Assembly: GCA_030411725.1 (NCBI GenBank)
Contig: MU839827.1
Coordinates: 3,913,027-3,977,026, forward strand
Direction: 5' to 3'
Source: Echria macrotheca
Lineage: Eukaryota > Ascomycota > Sordariomycetes > Sordariales > Schizotheciaceae
DNA length: 64,000 bases
The first letter of the stretch is position 1. The number at the start of each line of letters is the position of its first letter. Of this stretch, positions 21,370-30,930 are shown one piece after another. The position numbers and the translations under genes are program-made. The notes below the pieces were generated by a model. It was not told the origin of the DNA, searched no databases, and saw nothing but the letters and a program-made list of their open reading frames with translations.

Positions 21370-23820
21370 ATGGACCCTATCGCTGAAAACTCGTCCAACA
21401 CGCTCGCCAATGGCGGCGAGGTGGCCAGCGACGACATTCCCAAGGACGGCACCGGTAAATATCATCTCAGCTCGTTTGAATGCGTGAATTGACCATCGAA
21501 TAGGTGTCGTCAAGCTTGATCCGTGGCTCTCTCCGTTTGCCGATTCGCTGAAGCGCCGATACGCCAAAGCGCAGGAATGGATCAAGAAGATTCAAGATAC
21601 AGAGGGGGGTCTGGAGAAGTTCAGCAAGGTCAGTGCGCATACTCTCAGGAGGAACTGCGATCGGGATGATAAGCATCCGCTGCTGTACCAATGCCTACTA
21701 ACATGGCGTTTAGGGTGCCGAAATCTACGGACTGCATATGAACGAGGACAACAGCATCACATATCGAGAATGGGCGCCCAACGCTGTGCAGGCTGCCCTG
21801 GTTGGCGAGTTCAGTATGCAATACCAATGTTTGTGGACGCAGTCTTCTAACTCTGTCGAGATAATTGGAACCGCGAATCGCACCGTATGAAGAAAAACGA
21901 GTTCGGCGTCTTCGAAATCACGATTCCTCCTGCAGTGAACGGGCAGGCGGCCATCCCTCACAACTCTAAGATCAAGGTCAGTAATCCCTAAAAGGACTCT
22001 GCTGGGAGTGCAAGACTGATAGCGGTAGATTTCTCTTGAACTCCCAACTGGAGAGTGGGTAGACAGGCTGCCCGCTTGGATCAAATATGTCACACAGGAT
22101 CTGTCCGTATCGCCGGCCTATGACGCTCGGTTTTGGAACCCTCCTCCGACGGAACGGTACACCTTCAAGCATTCGAGGCCCAAGAGACCCGAGAGCCTCC
22201 GTGTCTACGAGGCTCATGTCGGAATTTCCTCACCTGAGCTGAGAGTCGCAACATACAAGGAATTCACCAAGAACATGCTGCCGCGCATCAAGGATCTGGG
22301 CTACAACACAATCCAGCTCATGGCCATCATGGAACATGCTTATTACGCTAGCTTCGGATACCAAGTCAACAACTTTTTTGCCGCTAGCAGCCGGTATGGC
22401 CCTCCGGAGGACTTGAAGGAGCTGGTTGATACGGCTCATAGCATGGGCCTGATCGTTCTCCTGGACGTCGTCCACAGCCACGCCTCAAAGAACGTTCTTG
22501 ATGGTATCAATGAGTTCGACGGTACTGATCACCAGTACTTCCACGAGGGCCCAAAGGGGCGCCACGAGCTCTGGGATAGTCGACTCTTCAACTACGGTCA
22601 CCATGAGGTTCTGCGCTTCTTGCTCAGCAACCTGAGGTTCTGGATGGATGAGTACGGCTTTGACGGTTTCCGGTTTGATGGCGTAACCAGCATGTTGTAT
22701 ACTCATCACGGGATTGGAACGTAAGTATCCGTTTCTTCGACATTGGATTATAGCTAACTCTGAAAAGCGGCTTCTCGGGTGGTTATCATGAATACTTTGG
22801 CGCAGCCGTTGACGATGAGGCTGTGGTGTATCTCATGCTGGCCAACGAGATGCTCCACGAACTGTACTCGGAATGCATTACGGTCGCAGAGGATGTCTCC
22901 GGGATGCCCGCCCTCTGCCTGCCCCTTTCGCTTGGCGGTGTTGGATTCGACTACCGCCTTGCGATGGCAATCCCGGACATGTGGATCAAGATTCTCAAGG
23001 AATTGAAAGACGAAGATTGGGATATCGGCAATATTTGCTTCACCCTGACGAACCGTCGTCATGGGGAGAAGACCATAGCCTATGCCGAAAGCCATGACCA
23101 AGCGTATGTTCTTGCTTGCCAGTAACGGACATTTTCACTAACAGTCTTAGTCTTGTGGGCGACAAATCGCTGATGATGCATCTTTGCGACGCTGAGCTCT
23201 ACTCCAACATGTCGGTGCTGACGCCTCTCACCCCTGTTATTGACAGAGGAATGGCTCTGCACAAGCTGATCCGGCTCCTAACCCACGGGCTGGGTGGAGA
23301 GGGGTACCTCAACTTTGAGGGCAACGAGTTTGGCCACCCGGAGTGGCTCGACTTTCCGCGGGAGGGAAACCAGAACTCATTCTGGTACGCTCGGAGACAG
23401 CTCAACTTGACCGAGGATCACCTGCTTCGGTACCAATACCTCAACAACTTTGATCGTTCTATGAACCGATGCGAGGCGAAGTACGGCTGGCTTCACGCGC
23501 CGCAGGCATATATCTCGCTGAAGCATGAAGGCGACAAGGTGATTGTTTTCGAGCGGGCGGGTGTTGTTTTTATTTTCAACTTCCATCCTACCTCGAGCTT
23601 CACCGACTACAGAATCGGGATTCAGCAGGAAGGCACCTACCGAATCGTGCTGAACTCGGACAGCAAGGAACACGGCGGGTTCAACCGCATTGACGAGGGG
23701 ACGAGGTTCTTTACGGAGCCGCTGGAGTGGAATGGGCGCAAGAACTGCACTCATGTGTATATTCCGTGTAGGACGGCGCTGATATTGGCGCTCGAGTCGA
23801 CTATCTCGCAGCAGTCCTAA
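21370..23820 (+). CDS. GBE1: 1,4-alpha-glucan branching enzyme (GH13)
   Basis: Seven exons: 21370-21454, 21504-21628, 21714-21813, 21861-21976, 22029-22720, 22768-23103 and 23151-23820, encoding 707 residues. For the last intron the acceptor at 23150 (cttag) was preferred over an earlier AG because it gives the conserved SHDQALVGDK. The N-terminal CBM48-like part has YREWAPNAVQAALVGEFNNWN. GH13 motifs are DVVHSHAS (region I), GFRFDGVTSM with the nucleophile Asp near 358, a general acid Glu in EDVSGMP near 413, and AESHDQ. The C-terminal all-beta domain ends near residue 700. The enzyme makes alpha-1,6 branches in glycogen in the cytosol. All junctions restore conserved sequence. Confidence 0.95.
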
Positions 23821-24170
23821 TGGCAACTTTGGGATCAGTTGAGACGGAGGGCAGAATGTTGGGCAAAATCTATAGATCTCTATTTGTTAACTTGAAAGAT
23901 AATACAATCCCTGATGGTTGCTGAAGGCTTTTGGAACTGACATGTCGTAGAATCGGTATAAACAAGTCCTAACCATTACTGGACGGTTCGTCAAAGCTTG
24001 CCAGAACTAGAAAGGGACAAGAGATGGTGCTGCGCGTCTCTCGAGCAACCTAAGGAAAGTAATAGTATTCAGGGATTGCATTATCGAGATGGAGCATCAG
24101 TTACACGGTATGCCGTATCTCACCTTCCCATCCACACTCAACACTCGCAAATCCCCCCCAAAATTCCCAG
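23821..24170. other. 3' flank of GBE1
   Basis: About 350 bp of 3' flank with AT-rich stretches and no gene. It borders the repeat-rich block that starts at about 24171. Confidence 0.4.
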
Positions 24171-24285
24171 TTCGTTCTTTCCCTTACTACAAGAGGCCCT
24201 CCAAATCTGAACCAAGCCCCTTAACGTTGAGCCCCGACAGACACAATATTGGGAAGTCCCCAACTAGCCCTCAGCGAGTGCCTGA
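24171..24285. repeat. Dispersed repeat shared with ATP2 intron 8 (copy 1)
   Basis: About 115 bp aligning with 27577-27707 on the same strand. Shared blocks include gccctccaaatctga, aacgttgagccc, cgacagacacaat and cagcgagtg. Differences are mainly transitions plus one roughly 9-bp gap. Homology resumes at 24440-24514 versus 27725-27800 (catcacgaagcc block), so an inserted segment separates the two parts here. Confidence 0.65.
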
Positions 24286-24500
24286 ATAATCATTTGGGAA
24301 GGGCTCTGCCATTGATATTTTGCAGGTAAAAAGCCCCAGATCAGGCTTCTGGAAAACGCAACGAGAGGATAGCTGCCGCTTGATACGCCTGATGAAACTT
24401 CTCAAAGGCGATTCGCAAAGAAATAATGCCCAAAACCTGACCATAAACCTCTTCCTCTCCCTGCTGTCATTCCCCTCCTCATCACGAAGCCTCGCCTACA

Positions 24501-24720
24501 ATGACGGCAAATGAAGTCCAATACACCCTCCACTGCATCATCGACGGCTATGTCTACTAAGCCGTCAAAGCGGATGTACCGGACTGGTTTATTGATCCGG
24601 TCTACAAGCTCACACTTCTCGACAATGACACTGCCGAAAAGATCCGTATCAAGTGTCCGTTGAGCTTCGCTCCGGGTCTTCTCGACGTCCTCCAAGCAGA
24701 TACCCCCTCCCCCCTCCCCC
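24501..24720 (+). pseudogene. N-terminal fragment of GIY-YIG-like gene (broken)
   Basis: From ATG at 24501 the frame reads MTANEVQYTLHCIIDGYVY, then an in-frame TAA, then continues as VKADVPDWFIDPVYKLTL and LLDVLQADT before entering a C-tract. The end (LLDVLQAD) is homologous to the start of the opposite-strand fragment (ILDILQADT, from 25017 down), which continues into the GIY-YIG core. I therefore read it as the N-terminal part of the same family, inactivated by the stop and by truncation at the palindrome centre. A host-gene origin cannot be excluded. Confidence 0.55.
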
Positions 24721-24752
24721 CCCCATCCAAGCTATTTCCGGACTCTCCCCAG

Positions 24753-25017
24753 GAGACGCGCAGCGTAGACCGTGACCAGTGATTGTATAGCCTTTGTCGA
24801 GGTAGGTTTGGACGAGCTTGGGGTAGTTTCCTATGGCATAGTCGTTGAACCGCTCCTTGACGCCGCTGACTTTCCTAGTGCCCGATCCAGTATACAGCAT
24901 AGGTATACAGTCAGGGCACTCTATTAGGAGCATATACACCCTGAACATTATCTGGCGGGCTGGGGGAGTCCGGAAATAGCTTGGATGAGGGTGTGTGTCT
25001 GCTTGGAGGATGTCGAG
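24753..25017 (-). pseudogene. GIY-YIG nuclease-like fragment, truncated
   Basis: The minus-strand frame reads ILDILQADTHPHPSYFRTPP, then FRVYMLLIECPDCIPMLYTG, then SGTRKVSGVKERFNDY and YPKLVQTYLDKGYTITGHGL. The pattern L-Y-T-G-S-G-T...G-V...R-F...Y matches the GIY-YIG endonuclease core, including the Arg. The fragment then runs into the palindrome and loses the catalytic-Glu region, which is intact in the copy at 38825-39424 (more than 80% identical over the shared part by eye). It has no usable start and no catalytic Glu, so it is a relic. Confidence 0.65.
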
Positions 25018-25264
25018 AATATCAAAACTATCACTCCGCCTCCCTAAGCAAGTCTTTGGCATTATTTCTTTGCGAATCGCCTTTGAGAAGTTTCATCAGG
25101 CGTATCAAGCGGCAGCTATCCTCTCGTTGCATTTTCCAGAAGCCTGATCTGGGGCTTTTTACCTGCAAAATATTAATGGTAAAGCCCTTCCCAAGTAATT
25201 ACCAAAAGTCCATCGATTTAACGGAGCACACAGTCGATCTAACCGGCCTGTATCTCACCTTTAG

Positions 25265-25322
25265 GTTCTCGTGTGGCAAGCTCTTGACAGCTCTAAGGCG
25301 TTCGGATGAACGGCAGGGGGGT
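25265..25322 (+). repeat. Tail repeat shared with the GIY-YIG copy at 40.3 kb
   Basis: About 55 bp (gtggcaagctcttgacag...ggatgaacggcagggggg) repeats at 40286-40337 with mostly C/T and G/A differences. Both copies lie just downstream of GIY-YIG fragments on the same strand. This implies that the repeated unit extends beyond the nuclease frame and marks its 3' boundary. Confidence 0.6.
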
Positions 25323-25370
25323 AGGCCAATTGAATTTACGTTCGGTTTGCGGTTTATCACATCAGACTGA

Positions 25371-25760
25371 ATTCCAGCTGGCTACCTTAACACGCGTGTC
25401 AGCAAACGAGACGTAAATCCTTGGCGTGACATCCGTGATTGATTCAAACCAAAAAAAATATGTTTTCGGGGGAGCTGTCAGGCGTTCACAGAGCTGAGGC
25501 AGCAAGGGCCACGGGAGAGCCCGCTCTGACGAAATTTGCAGCAGCTTCCCGAGCAACCAAAGCGTGTTTTCCCGGACGGCTGGCTGGGGTGACCCACTTC
25601 TTTCCTGGTCGGGAAAGTCACGTGCGTCTGTCAGAGCTCCGCAGCTTCTAGCCGAAAGCTCGTCGAGAGATTTTCGAACCCGTTTCTTTCCTCTTCAAAA
25701 GCCATCTTCTCCTCTCCCTGCCACACCACCATCCAAAGTCCGCCCTTAATCATCGTCAAG
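25371..25760. other. ATP2 promoter and 5' UTR
   Basis: About 390 bp between the repeat block and the ATP2 start. The last 120 nt are pyrimidine-rich. No gene was recognised. Confidence 0.5.
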
Positions 25761-28700
25761 ATGTTCAAGAGGTCAGTTGCCGCAGTCTCCCGGCTTTCTC
25801 GAGCTGCCATTCCCCCAATTGAGGCCAATTGAGCTGACCAAGGTGTCCTTTTCTCCGTGCAGCGGCATTTCTGCCTTCGCCCGGGCAAGCCGTCCGTCGT
25901 TCGCGACGGCGACTCGTCGCGCCGTTCGCCCATCCGCCCTCAACCTCAGAACTCCTGCCCTCAGCAGGTTCGCCAGCTCCGCGGGTGTCGGTGATGGCAA
26001 GATCTACCAGGTTATCGGTAAGCTTTGGCCTGCTCAATCCCGTGTTTTGGCGCTTCTCGGGCTAACCGCGCAACCCCCAAACAGGTGCCGTCGTCGATGG
26101 TCAGCAACCCTAGCCTCAATTCGATGCGCTCGATGCGCCCATCGACATTACTGACGCATGGGATACAGTCAAGTTCGACACCGAGAAGCTGCCCGCTATC
26201 CTGAACGCCCTTGAGACGGAAAACAATGGCCAGAAGCTCGTGCTCGAGGTCTCGGTACGCCAAGACTTTTAACGTCACCCGCTTCTTCCACCCGCTAACA
26301 GGTCACAGCAACATCTCGGCGAGAGCGTCGTGCGATGCATTGCCATGGACGGTTGGTGCCCACGACTGATTGCGTGAACGGCATGTTCTAAGCGTATTTT
26401 AGGTACTGAGGGTCTGGTTCGCGGCGCCAAGGCTACCGACAGTAAGTGCCAACATGTCATTAGGATCCAGACTCACCGCTAACGAATTGCGCAGCCGGTG
26501 CTCCCATCACCATCCCGTGAGTTACAACAACTGCTGCTGTCCTCGAGGGACATGTCGCTGATAATTGTAGGGTCGGTGCTGCCACTCTTGGCCGTATCAT
26601 GAACGTCACCGGTGACCCGATCGATGAGCGGGGACCCATCAAGTCCGACAAGCGACTCCCCATCCACGCTGAGGCCCCCGAGTTCACCGAGCAGTCGACG
26701 ACGGCTGAGATTCTGGTCACTGGCATCAAGGTCGTCGATCTCCTCGCTCCCTACGCTCGTGGTGGAAAGATTGGTCTCTTTGGCGGTGCTGGTGTCGGCA
26801 AGACTGTGTTCATCCAGGAGCTCATCAACAACATCGCCAAGGCCCACGGTGGTTACTCTGTCTTCACTGGTGTCGGTGAGCGTACCCGTGAGGGTAACGA
26901 TCTGTACCACGAAATGCAGGAGACTTCCGTCATTCAGCTTGATGGCGAGTCCAAGGTGGCTCTGGTCTTCGGCCAGATGAACGAGCCCCCTGGAGCTCGT
27001 GCCCGTGTCGCTCTCACTGGGTGAGTCTATTCCTGTTTTGTCTCTCCCATTCCCACTCGCAATGTTTTTTTTCCTTCTGTACAATCCCTTGCCATTTACA
27101 CTTCACTTCTCTGACACTCACTCCAACTTCCTTGGCACTCGATTCCCATTCCCAATGTTTCCCTCTGCACACAACAATGCCTTACCATCTACACTTCCCT
27201 TCCCTGAAACTCCAACTTCACATTCCTTCTACCGTATCTACTCGATAGATCCGATTTTGGCCACCCCCCTTCAGCCTGCCAAGCCAGCCGCTTTGCAGCG
27301 TTTCGCACGCAGTCCAGACCGGCCAGATCGTCGGAAGGACAGATTGTGCGATGTCTTCGCGGCCTAAAGGGGGATGGCCAAAACCGGATTTATTCGTGTA
27401 AGCCTCTTGACACGCAGGCAGTGTCCTATTGGCCCGGAGGAGCCCACACCAGCTTCTCAGGCCAATAGGACTCTGCCTGCGTGCTAAGAAAAAGAGGTTT
27501 ACACGATTATCTAGAGGGATCGAGTAGTTACAACTCACCTTGTCGACATTCACAACTCTCCCCAATTCACAATCCGCACTTTCCTTCACTGCAAGAAGCC
27601 CTCCAAATCTGAAACCAAGCCCCTCAACGTTGAGCCCACTGCCCCCTCGACAGACACAATGTTGGAAAGTCCCCAACCAGTCCCCAGCGAGTGTCTGAAT
27701 TCAACCCCGATGCTTGGGCAATGCTTTTCTATGACTACAACCTCTTCCCAAGCCTGGTAGTGTTCTTCCTCTATGCATCACGAAGCCACATCGACGATGG
27801 CGATGATTGCTCGAATGCCTTTTGAATCGTCTTCACACCTTTTTGAAATACCTCGCAGGTCTTTTAGTTTTGAAACTACTTGGATGTCTTTTGAATTTGC
27901 TAACATGCCTTCCAAAGTCTTACCGTTGCCGAGCAGTTCCGTGAGGAGGGTCAAGATGGTACGTGCACCCCCTTCCACATAACACCCACACCCCTTCCAC
28001 ACAACACCACTCACTGTCCACCACATATCAGAACGTCCAGCTAACTCTTCCCAGTGCTTCTCTTCATTGACAATATCTTTCGTTTTACTCAAATACGTTT
28101 TCCCGCCCTTAATCTCGCGGCGAAGCTAACTGTTTTTTAGGCTGGTTCTGAAGTTTCCGCGCTGTTGGGTCGTATTCCCTCTGCCGTCGGTTACCAGCCC
28201 ACTCTCGCCGTGGACATGGGTATGATGCAGGAGCGTATCACGACGACCAAGAAGGGCTCTATTACCTCGGTCCAGGCCGTCTACGTCCCTGCTGACGACT
28301 TGACGGATCCTGCTCCCGCCACCACCTTCGCCCATTTGGACGCCACCACTGTCTTGTCCCGTGGTATCTCGGAGTTGGGTATCTACCCCGCCGTCGACCC
28401 TCTCGATTCCAAGTCCCGTATGCTCGACCCCCGTATTGTCGGCGAGGAGCACTACCAGACCGCCACCCGTGTCCAGCAGATCCTCCAGGAGTACAAGTCC
28501 CTCCAAGATATCATTGCCATTCTTGGTATGGACGAACTTTCGGAAGCCGACAAGCTCACCGTCGAGCGTGCCCGTAAGATCCAGCGTTTCCTGAGTCAGC
28601 CCTTCACTGTCGCCCAGGTCTTCACTGGTATCGAGGGCAAGCTCGTCGACCTCAAGGACACCATCGCCTCGTTCCAGGCCATCCTCAACGGCGAGGGTGA

Positions 28701-28797
28701 TGCCATGCCCGAGGGTGCCTTCTACATGGTTGGTGACTTTGCCTCGGCGAAGGAGAAGGGTGAGAAGATCTTGGCCGAGCTCGAGAAGAGCTCGTAA
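25761..28797 (+). CDS. ATP2: F1F0-ATP synthase subunit beta, mitochondrial (with a non-canonical intron)
   Basis: Eleven-exon model: 25761-25771, 25863-26017, 26085-26099, 26169-26254, 26309-26351, 26403-26441, 26495-26516, 26571-27020, 27918-27958, 28055-28092, 28141-28797 (518 residues). A presequence precedes GKIYQVIGAVVDVKF. Walker A is GGAGVGKTV; then GVGERTREGND, LLFIDNIFRFTQ (Walker B Asp), ALLGRIPSAVGYQPT, DPAPATTFAHLDATTVLSR and GMDELSEADKL. An apparent in-frame TAG (26111) lies inside intron 3. Oddities: exon 3 is only 15 nt; intron 8 is 897 nt and repeat-filled; exon 9 reads VAEQFREEGQDV, one residue shorter than the usual eukaryotic form; intron 10 starts AT instead of GT. The start codon is the first ATG after the C/T-rich leader. 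Function is the catalytic beta subunit of the matrix F1 head. Confidence 0.88.
27238..27527. mobile_element. Fold-back MITE-like element in ATP2 intron 8
   Basis: About 290 bp bounded by an inverted CTACTCGAT terminus. It consists of two adjacent hairpins. In hairpin 1, 27247-27275 pairs with 27365-27391 (ccgattttggcca versus tggccaaaaccgg). In hairpin 2, 27392-27438 pairs with 27459-27507 (cgtgtaa...cacgcaggca...cctattggc). No coding capacity. No clear target-site duplication could be fixed by eye. Confidence 0.65.
27577..27800. repeat. Dispersed repeat (copy 2), inside ATP2 intron 8
   Basis: Homologous to 24171-24285 plus 24440-24514, without the inverted-repeat arm that interrupts that copy. 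One frame reads SPTSPQRVSEFNPDAWAMLF and FPSLVVFFLYASRSHIDDGD, matched by a diverged frame at 24440-24514. This stretch may be coding sequence that lies upstream of the GIY-YIG fragment in the full repeat unit. Confidence 0.55.
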
Positions 28798-29548
28798 TGA
28801 GCTCGGTGCAAAATGGATGGGGAGCGAGGGGTGGCTTGTGTATAGAAAAGCGGTCAGGGGAGGTCCCTAGCTCAGATAAGTTTCTCTTTTGTGAGCTGTG
28901 TAACAAATCAAGTCTTTTCGTCTGTGCTGCGTTGAGAATAGGTGATTTTGGCGCAGTAGGGTGATGAGGGACAATAGACCACTCAGGCGTTGCAATGTTT
29001 AAGCGTTGTCTTTGCAAGTCCTGGAATCTCGGAATGACTGTGCGGCCGACACTTGGGGGTTGGTCTGACTTTTTTATGACAACAACGAGCACTCTAACCA
29101 TAATGGCCGACCTGATTAGATCGCCGTATCTAATCCAATTTGAAAGCTTCACAGCTATACACGCCCAAATGGCCACCATCGATGCCTACGACATAGGGAA
29201 AAAGACACCAAAATAGTAGTGAGGGATATCGAGCCAGTTTACACCCTTCAATATCGTTTCAAATATCCCTCCTGCAACTCTTTCGACCCCTACGAGCACC
29301 CTCAACCACGGTCCCGGGTACCCAGAGCACAGGTCACCGAGTACCTCCCTAGGTACCTTTTTGTTCATTGCTTTGGGGCAGGTGAGCCGGGTGTTGAGAG
29401 CATTTTTCTCATGTCTGGTGCAGGACCAGGACAACGGCTGCGAGCAACTCGCCGGCGGCTACGGTGCTTTCGTCTGCTCGGAATTTACCGTGCATGGACC
29501 GGGGGAAAGCCAAAATGCCTACGTCGAGGGCAGCAGTCCGAAGTGCCA
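28798..29548. other. 3' flank of ATP2 / start of repeat desert
   Basis: No gene recognised. The stretch contains a tacctccctaggtacc motif at about 29340 and short frames without recognisable domains. Confidence 0.4.
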
Positions 29549-29549
29549 T

Positions 29550-29686
29550 TGCTGGGCCAGCACGCCCATTCCTGTATTTAGGGTGGACTGCCGCAGGCAG
29601 TTCTCTTCCACCACCAGATAGATCGGATTGGACTGTTTTCTCACGCTTTTGCTTGCTTGTGCTTTTCTTGGCCTTCGGCCCCTCAG
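29550..29686. repeat. Dispersed repeat R1, copy 1
   Basis: Shares a core of about 125 bp with 31577-31730 (three or four differences) and, more weakly, with 32053-32230. All copies are on the same strand. Common landmarks are tgctggg at the left, attcctgtatttagggt, and ccttcggcccctca at the right. No coding sequence. Confidence 0.7.
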
Positions 29687-29820
29687 TGGTGCTCCGTCAC
29701 AGGTTATTCTTATCTTCCACGATCGATTAGACCCCCAACCGACCGTATAACGCAATACAACGCATCTTGTTCACAGGCGGTAACTGTGGGTGCGCGACCG
29801 CTTCCGACCCAATTCCAAAC

Positions 29821-30027
29821 GCCGTCTGGAGACCCGGGCGCTCGGAATTGACTTATCGGACTCGTAATACCGTCTGGAGACCCGGGTATTGCGAGAACGA
29901 CTCTTTCCCCTCCTCGCGATGGACGACACACCACGCGGCATCTATCACGACCTAACGTCACCAGCCAGACCGTGAAATCGCCTCCGCCATCCGAGTTGGA
30001 CTCTAACGCCGTCTGGAGACCCGGGCG
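29821..30027. repeat. Three copies of an 18-20 bp GC-rich motif
   Basis: The motif cgtctggagacccggg occurs at 29821-29840, 29871-29888 and 30008-30027, each preceded by ac-g-c/ac-c. Spacing is irregular (about 50 and 137 bp). Role unknown. Confidence 0.6.
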
Positions 30028-30119
30028 TAACAGACCACCTGTCTCCTCTTCTGCTTTGGCCGACCCCCTAAGCAACAGCCAATCGTCCGATGAGTGAGAC
30101 TGATTTATATACGTTGCGT

Positions 30120-30930
30120 GCTAGTAGCAATATTGATGAGATCTACACTGCTCGAAACCAACTGAGAACTCCCTTTGTTTGTCCGACGAGAACGACTTAA
30201 GATATTGCCTGACGGGACAGACAAAGCACTCAACTAAGTACAACGATTGAGATCGTAGTCCAGCCAGCTCAATCGCTTCGCATACGCTGCGTGTCAGCAA
30301 CGAGACCGTCCAAGATCGTCTTCGCCCAACGGGGCAGACCGACCGAAAGCCAAGACTCCAACCTCCAAGATTCCCTTCGTTCAAGATTATCCTCGTCCAA
30401 CGAGTGAGAACGCTTCCTATACGCTACGTACCAGCAGCGAGACCGTCTAGATCTTCTTCGTCCGACCAGACAGACCAAGCCCTTCGTCCAACGAGACCAA
30501 CCAAGTCCAAGCCCTTGCTCCGTCTGACGGTTGAAACACTCATCTATACGGATTCGGTGCGGACAAGCTGCGTGTGAGCCACAGGATTGAGTTCCGGATC
30601 GTCGTTTAGCGGGAACAACGAAGACGAAATACAACGACCAGATCTTTGTCCGACGAGACAGACTGAGTTCCTGTCCAGCGAGACCAACAAAAACCTTCCT
30701 CTAACAAGCGAAACTGCCTCGCGTACGAGCTGCATGCCAGCTGCGATATCGCTGCTGCCTCATTTCCCAGGAGCCGGGAGTCGGACGTCTGAGATCGTTT
30801 TTATCCAACGGAATTCCAACTAGCCCCGTCGTCCAAACTTCGAGTACGAGACGAAAATCAAGCCTACCTCCTTGGACAAGCTGTCGTCCAAGATCCAAAC
30901 CGTTGTTGAAAGCTTCGCCCAAAGTATCTG
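30120..30930. repeat. Degenerate interspersed repeats with CGAGACC/GTCCRACGAG words
   Basis: The words gtccaacgaga/gtccgacgaga, agcaacgagaccgtc and tatacgctacgt/catacgctgcgt recur every 60-140 bp. Frames on the minus strand are rich in Arg/Ser/Trp and resemble no known domain. Probably an eroded tandem or retroelement leader region; no polymerase or integrase motif is present. Confidence 0.45.

Larger units (their letters stand above)
24286..25200. repeat. Nested inverted repeat (palindromic element) with split GIY-YIG relic
   Basis: The outer arms, 24286-24430 and 25058-25200, are reverse complements over about 145 bp; the few mismatches seen are all transitions. Inner arms, 24681-24752 and 24955-25017, are also inverted copies. 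The two sides carry different parts of the same GIY-YIG-like gene on opposite strands (24501-24720 on plus, 25017-24753 on minus). The left spacer (about 250 bp) is longer than the right (about 40 bp), so this is not a simple perfect palindrome. It suggests a fold-back insertion or an inverted duplication with later deletion. Confidence 0.8.

Noticed and set aside
23101..23150. Earlier acceptor (aacag, 23144) for the last GBE1 intron
   Set aside because: It would insert Leu-Ser into the conserved SHDQALVGDK motif; the later cttag acceptor gives the exact motif.
26100..26168. In-frame TAG in ATP2 suggesting a pseudogene
   Set aside because: The TAG at 26111 lies in a 69-nt intron (GTCAGC...TACTGACG...ATACAG); splicing restores DVKFDTEKLPA.
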